Below are positions 7,573 to 12,532 of a stretch of 12,532 bases of DNA, piece by piece. Source of the DNA: Gemmatimonadota bacterium. Lineage in GTDB: Bacteria; Orphanbacterota; Orphanbacteria; Orphanbacterales; Orphanbacteraceae. The stretch's first letter is position 1; each line of letters starts with the position of its first letter. Under the pieces are notes generated by a model. It worked only from the letters and a program-made list of their open reading frames with translations. It was not told the DNA's origin and did no database searches. The position numbers were made by a program, and so were the translations under genes. The stretch covers positions 1 to 12,532 of the forward strand of contig JABDJQ010000131.1 in the NCBI GenBank assembly GCA_013002425.1, in the 5' to 3' direction.

Positions 7573-10500
7573 TCAGCGAATCAGAATCATGCGGCCGACG
7601 GCTTCTTCCGCTCCCGAACGGAGCCGATAGAAGTAGATGCCGCTCGCTACCGGACGGTTCGCGTCGTCGATGCCGGTCCAGTGCATCGTGTGACTGCCTG
7701 CGCTCAAACTGCGATCGACCAGCGTTTTCACGCGGCGTCCCGCAAGATCGTAAACGTCGAGTGTCACGCGCGCGTCGCCGGGCACCGAGAACGCGATGGC
7801 CGTCGTCGGATTGAACGGGTTCGGCCGGTTGCCGTGAAGGGCGAGGCGTCCCGGCACTCCAGACGCGACATCCGTTGCCGGATCGCTCGTGACGATCACC
7901 TGCAGCGCGGCGGCCGCGCCCCACTGACCGTTTGCATCCTGCCCGCGCACCCAGAGCGTGTCGAGGCCCGCGCCGAGCGATGAGCCGGGAACCGTTGCGG
8001 ATACCGAGACAGTGGGCGATCCGAACGAACCGCTCATCGACGTGCCGCTGCCTGCCGGCGCCGGTGTCGACCCGAACGACCATTCGGCCGCCGTCACGTT
8101 CGCGTTCCCCGTCGTCACGTCACTGATCGTGGCGGTGAACGCCGAACTCGTCACGACGTACATCGGATTCGGATCCACGACAGGCGATCCCGCCTGCACG
8201 ATCGGACCACGCGTATCGCCGCCCGGGCGGTCGATCGTGAAGTCGCCCGCGGACGAAGCCGAACCGGCGAGAACCGGCGCGCCGTCATCGTCGACTTCGA
8301 CCCGCACGCGATACTGCGCGCCGTTCGGGATCGCACTGATATCCCAGTTGTACGGGCTCGAACCCGCGCTTCCGGTGATCAGCGTCCAACCCGATCCGCT
8401 GTTGTCGCTGTAGTAGATGCGGCGCGCGGCCGCGGAGAGTCCCGCGTCCACGGACTCCGTCCAGGAGATCGAAACGGAGCTTCCCGTGAACGTTTCGCCC
8501 CCGGTCGCGGATGTCAGCGCGACATCCGGATGGTCATGGCCGATCAGCCACTGCAGCGTCTTGTCGAGCACGTCGGCGCGTGTGGCATCGTTCTGGGTCG
8601 CGCGATTCAGGCCGACCCATTCGAAGAAGTTCCCGACGAACCTGTTCGCGGTTCCCGACCAGATCGATTCCCCCGCGTTCCCGACCGGGGCGCCTCCCGT
8701 CCACCGAATGGCGACCGGACCGGGTACGATGTCGTCGTTCTCCCACACGTCAGCGACCGTGCCCGACCCCGCCTGGCCGAGTACTTCGTCTCCTGCCGCA
8801 CCCGACCGATGGGGCGTGTAGCTGATGCCGCCCGTGTAGGCGCCGGAAATCGGATCGGCCGCGTAGCCGACGTTCGTTCCCCAGGTACCGGGATCCTCCA
8901 CGTACACGGCGTGCAGTTCGGTTTCGAACCAGTCCTTTCTGTCGACCGAGAAGTCGGGCGAACTCGGGTCGCTGAAGTCCCACGCGACATCGTGCGAGAA
9001 ACAGGTCCAGCGGCTTCCGACATCGTTGTAGCGCACGAGCGAATCGCGTGCGTCGTCCGTGAACGGCGGGTACTGCTCCGAGCCGACCTGCCACACGACG
9101 GCCTTATACGAAGCGAGCCCGGCGTTCTCGTCGCCGACGAACGGCGTGGACGCGGCGGCTCCTTCCCATACGTTGTACGACCAGCCGGCGCCTTCGAACG
9201 CGTCCTCGTAGTACGAGCGCAGGTCGAACGTGGCGTCGCCGATCACGAGAAGTACGTCCTTCTTGCCGCTCGTCGTGAACGTGTAGTGCGCGCCTCCGTT
9301 GTCGTCGCGCACCGTGTTCCCCTGATTGTCGGCGGACTCGACGTCGTAGTAGTACGTCTGATTGCCGAGAAGGCCGCTCACCGTGATCCGGTGCGCCGCC
9401 ACGAGTGCCGGATCGATGGCGCTCTCGCTGCCGAGAGCCGGCGTCGTTCCGTAGTAGATCTTCGAGTTCGACGGCGCGGAAGAAGACCAGACGACAGTTG
9501 CGCTCGTCTGCCCCGCCTCTTCCACGGCAACGCCGGAGAGCACGGGCCCGTTCATGTTGATGCGCGCCGTGGCGACAAGCGTTCCGCTCTTCGAGCCGGC
9601 GTCGTACGTAACGGTCACTTCATCGTCGTGACTGACGGAAAGCTGCCCGTCGCCGAGCCAGGACGCGAACGCCGCGGTCGGGAACGTACCCTGGAACACG
9701 CCGTTCCCGCCGTTCAGCGTCACGGTTTCATTGCCGAGTTCCGTGTCGCTCGTGACGGCAACGTCGACAGACGCGCCGGCTGCGTCGAGATCGACCACGC
9801 GCATCGCGAGGTGATCGCCCGCGCCGTAGACCGCACGGTCGAGCGTAACGAGCGCGACGTCGGACGCGAGCCCGCCCGTTACGACGAGCGCGAAGTCCTG
9901 CGGGCCGAACGGCACGTTCGAAGCGTCGATACGAACCGTCCAGATTCCGGGCGTCGGTGCGTTCACACGGACGTTCTCTTCGACGTTCAGCGAATCGTGC
10001 GAGCCGCCCGCAATCGACTGTCCGCCCGAGTAGCGATTGCCCTTATACGTCGTGACCCCGTCCGACACGGAGAGATCGAGGTCGTTCACGAGCTGCACGG
10101 TCGCGAGCGGGCTGCCCGGATAATCCGTCCAGACGAGTGACGCTTTCAGCGGGATCGCGCCGTTCGCGACCTCGACCTGATACTCGACGTACTCGCCGGT
10201 CAGAAGCCCCTGCGAGTGATCGACCACCGCGAGTTTGCGCGAGTCGCCCGGGAACGTGAGCACGTCATCGGTCGTCACGCGTCCCCAGCCGATGTTGAAA
10301 TCGGGCGAAGTGAAACCGGCAACGTCGTTCTGCCCGCTGTTCACGAGCATCGCCTTTACAAGCGCCGCCGAAGGATTCGCGATCGCGTTCGCGGGAACCG
10401 GCGCGCCGGTCGGATACCAGCCGTCCGTCAGATACTGTCGCACGAGCGCCGCGCTCCCCGCCGCGCCCGGCGTGGCCATGCTCGTTCCCGAAAGCGGCCA

Positions 10501-12045
10501 GTACGCCGCGTCGGTTCCGCCGTTCGCAGACCAGACGCTCTGGCCGGGTGCGCAGATTGTCGGCTTGAAGCGGCCGTCCGCGGTCGGACCGCGGCTTGTC
10601 GAGCTGTAGATCAGGCTCGCGCTCGTGCCGTTCTGCGTACCGCCGACCGAGAGCACGTTCTTCGCGGTCGCCGGGCTTCCGACCGTCATCGGCGAACCGT
10701 CGTTCCCGTTCGCGAAACAGAGAAGGAAGTCGGGATGTTCGTACATGAACTGATCGGCCGTCATCGAAAAAAGATCGTACGCGCCGGCGACCGAACCGCC
10801 CCAGCTGTTGCTGCTGATGCGGGCGACGCCGCCGGCGTTTCCGTTGTACGGGTGAATGAAGACGTTGTTCAGATCGACCTGCAGCAGGATCCCCTCCTGG
10901 GGCCCGCCGCCGTCCTGGAAGTAGATCTTCGCGTCCGGCGCGACACCGTCGCGAAGGTCGGGGTCCCCGTTCGGGTCGTCGCTGCCCGCCGCGGTGCCGG
11001 ACACGTGCGTGCCGTGCCAGACGTTGATCCCTTCGTCACCGAAAAGGATGTTCGGAGACTCGGTCGACTTCTTGTACGCGATGACCTTGCGATGCGTGGG
11101 GTAATCGCCGAAGTCGAGAAGCGGCACGCTCGAATCGAGAAACTGCAGATGCGTCGTGCGGAGGCCGCTGTCGAGCACGTTGACGACCTGTCCCGCCCCG
11201 CGGATTCCCATGTCCCAGACTCGTCGATCGTCCACGACATCGGTCTGGCACACCCACTGCGAAAGGTCGTTCAGGAGCTGCGGCGCGACGTACGGCTCGA
11301 TCCAGGCGATCGCTTCGAGCTTCGCCAGCTCCGCCGCGCGCGCAGCGTCCATTTCGATCCGAAACAGTTTGTTGATTCCGTTGTCCGACTCTTCCCGAAT
11401 CGAACCGCCCAGACGCTCGACTTCGGATTTCACGAGTTCCATCGATCCGCTTTCGAACAGCAGAACCGAAAGCTCGCTCATCCCTTTGGCGTGCGCCGGG
11501 ATTCTGTCGCTCATCTTGAACGCGGGCGCGAAGTGGCCGCTCCAGCGCACGCGCGACACGTCCGCGATCCGTTCGAAGTCGTCGCCGGCCGCCTCGATCA
11601 GCAGCGCATATTCGGGAACGTAGAACAGAACGCGGCCGCCCTCACGCTCGATGCGGTCTTTGTCGTCCTGCGTAATCGGGCCGTCGAACTGCACGAGGAA
11701 GTGCCCCCGCTCCGTGCCTGTCGGCGCGTCCGTCTTGCGGCTTGCCGGCACCGCGCCGAGCGGATCGGGAGCGCCGGGGTCGATCGTGTAACCCGAAGCG
11801 AGATGAATCCGCGCCGGATGTGAAGCGGGGTGAACCTGCGCCGCGCCCGATCGGGCCTCGCGAATCCAGGGATCGATCTCCCAGGCGGGCTCGAACGAAG
11901 CCTGCGGCGCCGTTTCGGGAGCGATGCGGCTCGCCTCCGACCCGCCTGCTACGAGCGTGGCTGCGAAGAAACAGGCGAGGAGAATCGCGATCATCCGAAT
12001 TCCTGTGAGAACGGTGTCTGCGGGATTGCTGCGGGGATTGCGCAT
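7573..12045 (-). CDS. Large modular secreted subtilisin-like (S8) serine protease with C-terminal sorting domain
   Basis: An extracellular serine endopeptidase of 1490 residues. Order: a signal peptide with a long n-region (hydrophobic core MIAILLACFFAATLVAGG, about residues 18-35); two prodomain-like segments (about 110-165 and 180-265); the S8 catalytic domain with Asp292 in VNVLDSG, His344 in HGTHVSGTAAG, oxyanion Asn446 in FANGNDG and Ser522 in GTSMATPG; a beta-sandwich/P-domain-like region (about 600-725); a further beta-rich stretch (726-830); a fibronectin-III-like domain (about 831-925); a roughly 240-residue alpha/beta segment starting KKDVLLVIGDATFD; two Ig-like regions (about 1170-1390); and a FlgD-like type-A sorting domain (1401-1490) with NRPNPFNPTT, VYDLAGRRVKTL and GIYFYRL. 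All catalytic residues are present, so it should be active. ATG 12045 is chosen for GGAGG five bases upstream. The tail suggests cell-surface delivery by a type IX-like secretion route, but no secretion gene lies in the window. Confidence 0.96.
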   Translation of the reverse strand: MRNPRSNPADTVLTGIRMIAILLACFFAATLVAGGSEASRIAPETAPQASFEPAWEIDPWIREARSGAAQVHPASHPARIHLASGYTIDPGAPDPLGAVPASRKTDAPTGTERGHFLVQFDGPITQDDKDRIEREGGRVLFYVPEYALLIEAAGDDFERIADVSRVRWSGHFAPAFKMSDRIPAHAKGMSELSVLLFESGSMELVKSEVERLGGSIREESDNGINKLFRIEMDAARAAELAKLEAIAWIEPYVAPQLLNDLSQWVCQTDVVDDRRVWDMGIRGAGQVVNVLDSGLRTTHLQFLDSSVPLLDFGDYPTHRKVIAYKKSTESPNILFGDEGINVWHGTHVSGTAAGSDDPNGDPDLRDGVAPDAKIYFQDGGGPQEGILLQVDLNNVFIHPYNGNAGGVARISSNSWGGSVAGAYDLFSMTADQFMYEHPDFLLCFANGNDGSPMTVGSPATAKNVLSVGGTQNGTSASLIYSSTSRGPTADGRFKPTICAPGQSVWSANGGTDAAYWPLSGTSMATPGAAGSAALVRQYLTDGWYPTGAPVPANAIANPSAALVKAMLVNSGQNDVAGFTSPDFNIGWGRVTTDDVLTFPGDSRKLAVVDHSQGLLTGEYVEYQVEVANGAIPLKASLVWTDYPGSPLATVQLVNDLDLSVSDGVTTYKGNRYSGGQSIAGGSHDSLNVEENVRVNAPTPGIWTVRIDASNVPFGPQDFALVVTGGLASDVALVTLDRAVYGAGDHLAMRVVDLDAAGASVDVAVTSDTELGNETVTLNGGNGVFQGTFPTAAFASWLGDGQLSVSHDDEVTVTYDAGSKSGTLVATARINMNGPVLSGVAVEEAGQTSATVVWSSSAPSNSKIYYGTTPALGSESAIDPALVAAHRITVSGLLGNQTYYYDVESADNQGNTVRDDNGGAHYTFTTSGKKDVLLVIGDATFDLRSYYEDAFEGAGWSYNVWEGAAASTPFVGDENAGLASYKAVVWQVGSEQYPPFTDDARDSLVRYNDVGSRWTCFSHDVAWDFSDPSSPDFSVDRKDWFETELHAVYVEDPGTWGTNVGYAADPISGAYTGGISYTPHRSGAAGDEVLGQAGSGTVADVWENDDIVPGPVAIRWTGGAPVGNAGESIWSGTANRFVGNFFEWVGLNRATQNDATRADVLDKTLQWLIGHDHPDVALTSATGGETFTGSSVSISWTESVDAGLSAAARRIYYSDNSGSGWTLITGSAGSSPYNWDISAIPNGAQYRVRVEVDDDGAPVLAGSASSAGDFTIDRPGGDTRGPIVQAGSPVVDPNPMYVVTSSAFTATISDVTTGNANVTAAEWSFGSTPAPAGSGTSMSGSFGSPTVSVSATVPGSSLGAGLDTLWVRGQDANGQWGAAAALQVIVTSDPATDVASGVPGRLALHGNRPNPFNPTTAIAFSVPGDARVTLDVYDLAGRRVKTLVDRSLSAGSHTMHWTGIDDANRPVASGIYFYRLRSGAEEAVGRMILIR

Positions 12046-12184
12046 GAGTGCCTCCGAAGTGAGTGGCGATTGGACTCGCGCGGGCAGATCCCCCACGCGA
12101 GGGCTGTGCTGGGCCTTCGCTGCTCTCTACGGATCACGAACAGGGCGTTTTGATCTGTCTTACGAAATTCTCATGCAATTCTCC
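12046..12184 (-). other. Leader region of the subtilase gene
   Basis: This 139-base gap precedes the protease gene. The part next to the upstream gene (about 12130-12184) is AT-richer and is the likely promoter area, but no convincing -35/-10 pair was found. CTCGCG (12075-12080) and CGCGAG (12096-12101) can form a 6-base-pair hairpin in the leader; it lacks a T tract and is not a clear terminator. GGAGG (12051-12055) is the ribosome binding site. Confidence 0.45.
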
Positions 12185-12532
12185 TCAGCGGCAGTCGGTG
12201 GCCTCTCGAAAATATCGCTTCCCGTCCAGAAAGAGCTTCGTACCTTCGAGCGAAAGCGCATACGTCGCGGACTGCCCGTCATTGTATTGCAGCGTGAGCG
12301 CACCTGCGCCCGCTCCACCCGACGCGGACCAGCGCCCCCCGTTCGAAGAGGCGAACGCGCCGCTCGCACCACCGCCGAATCCGCCTCCCTGCATGCTGTG
12401 ATAAAAGCGGCCGTCCGCGCAGAGCCAGATATAGTCCTCTTCCGTGTAGCCCGTTCGCGTGAAAAAATACGTGAGCTTGCGGCCTGTGAGTTCGGCCGCC
12501 CAGTTGCCGGAAGGGTGGCCGGGCGACTGCGC
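12185..12532 (-). CDS. Glycine-rich protein of unknown function, 3' part
   Basis: The frame is open to the window edge, so the N-terminus is missing; the last 115 residues are visible. They run WAAELTGRKLTYFF, then YIWLCADGRFYHS, a glycine/serine-rich bridge of about 25 residues (from GGGFGGGASGAF to SASGGAGAG), then LTLQYNDGQSATYALSL, LFLDGKRYFRE and a terminal TDCR. The alternation of short beta strands with an LCxDGRF element, a G-x-W turn and a closing DGKRY strand resembles, from memory, a small beta-barrel-like C-terminal module found in various secreted or multidomain bacterial proteins. No function can be named. The two cysteines (one in LCADG, one three residues from the visible end) could pair if exported. 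It lies upstream of the protease gene in the same direction, separated by 139 bases. Confidence 0.7.
   Translation of the reverse strand, partial: AQSPGHPSGNWAAELTGRKLTYFFTRTGYTEEDYIWLCADGRFYHSMQGGGFGGGASGAFASSNGGRWSASGGAGAGALTLQYNDGQSATYALSLEGTKLFLDGKRYFREATDCR

Noticed and set aside
8530..11823. Two long + strand frames (about 535 codons each) opposite the subtilase gene
   Set aside because: Both are antisense to an unambiguous protease with all catalytic motifs. Their products are Arg-rich with no domain pattern.

Overview
The window reads as a high-GC bacterial chromosome segment with six complete genes, one of them carrying an in-frame TGA, plus two genes cut by the window edges. The best taxonomic clue is the C-terminus of the large secreted protease. 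It is a FlgD-like/type-A sorting module with an NPFNPT motif, typical of the Fibrobacterota-Chlorobiota-Bacteroidota superphylum and related candidate phyla such as Eisenbacteria. That placement is inference; no rRNA or other marker gene is present.

Left part, + strand (1-2061): the 3' part of a SAM-dependent methyltransferase-type protein, most likely the C-terminal half of an ArsR-family regulator/methyltransferase fusion (SahR-like). It overlaps, through an ATGA stop/start, a complete S-adenosylhomocysteine hydrolase gene (ahcY). The pair is a small methionine/SAM-cycle operon ending in a strong intrinsic terminator that also serves the converging gene pair to its right.

Middle-left, - strand (2063-4044): a two-gene unit, an alkaline-phosphatase-superfamily protein followed with a 7-nt overlap by a GT2 (DPM/DPG-synthase-like) glycosyltransferase. 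The phosphatase-like protein keeps the fold signature, but several usual metal ligands look substituted. From the divergent intergenic region a secreted M13 (neprilysin/PepO-type) zinc metallopeptidase is read on the + strand (4177-6264), ending in a second intrinsic terminator.

Right part, - strand (12532-6288): in transcription order, the 3' end of a glycine-rich protein of unknown function, a 1490-residue modular subtilisin-like protease with apparently tandem prodomains and a sorting tail, and a secreted PQQ-type beta-propeller protein. The propeller gene is the most unusual item. Its reading frame runs from a good ribosome binding site and signal peptide through an in-frame TGA at codon 40 and on for 350 more codons. 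Seventeen bases after the TGA is the apical loop (AGUU) of a perfect GC-rich hairpin, matching the published geometry of bacterial SECIS elements. This may be an undescribed selenoprotein, a nonsense mutation or an assembly error; sequence alone cannot decide.

Three complete proteins (M13 peptidase, subtilase, beta-propeller) carry export signals, so much of the window concerns envelope or extracellular functions, alongside a housekeeping SAM-recycling operon. No tRNA, rRNA, CRISPR array, insertion sequence or phage gene was recognised. There is no gene-free stretch longer than about 140 bases.
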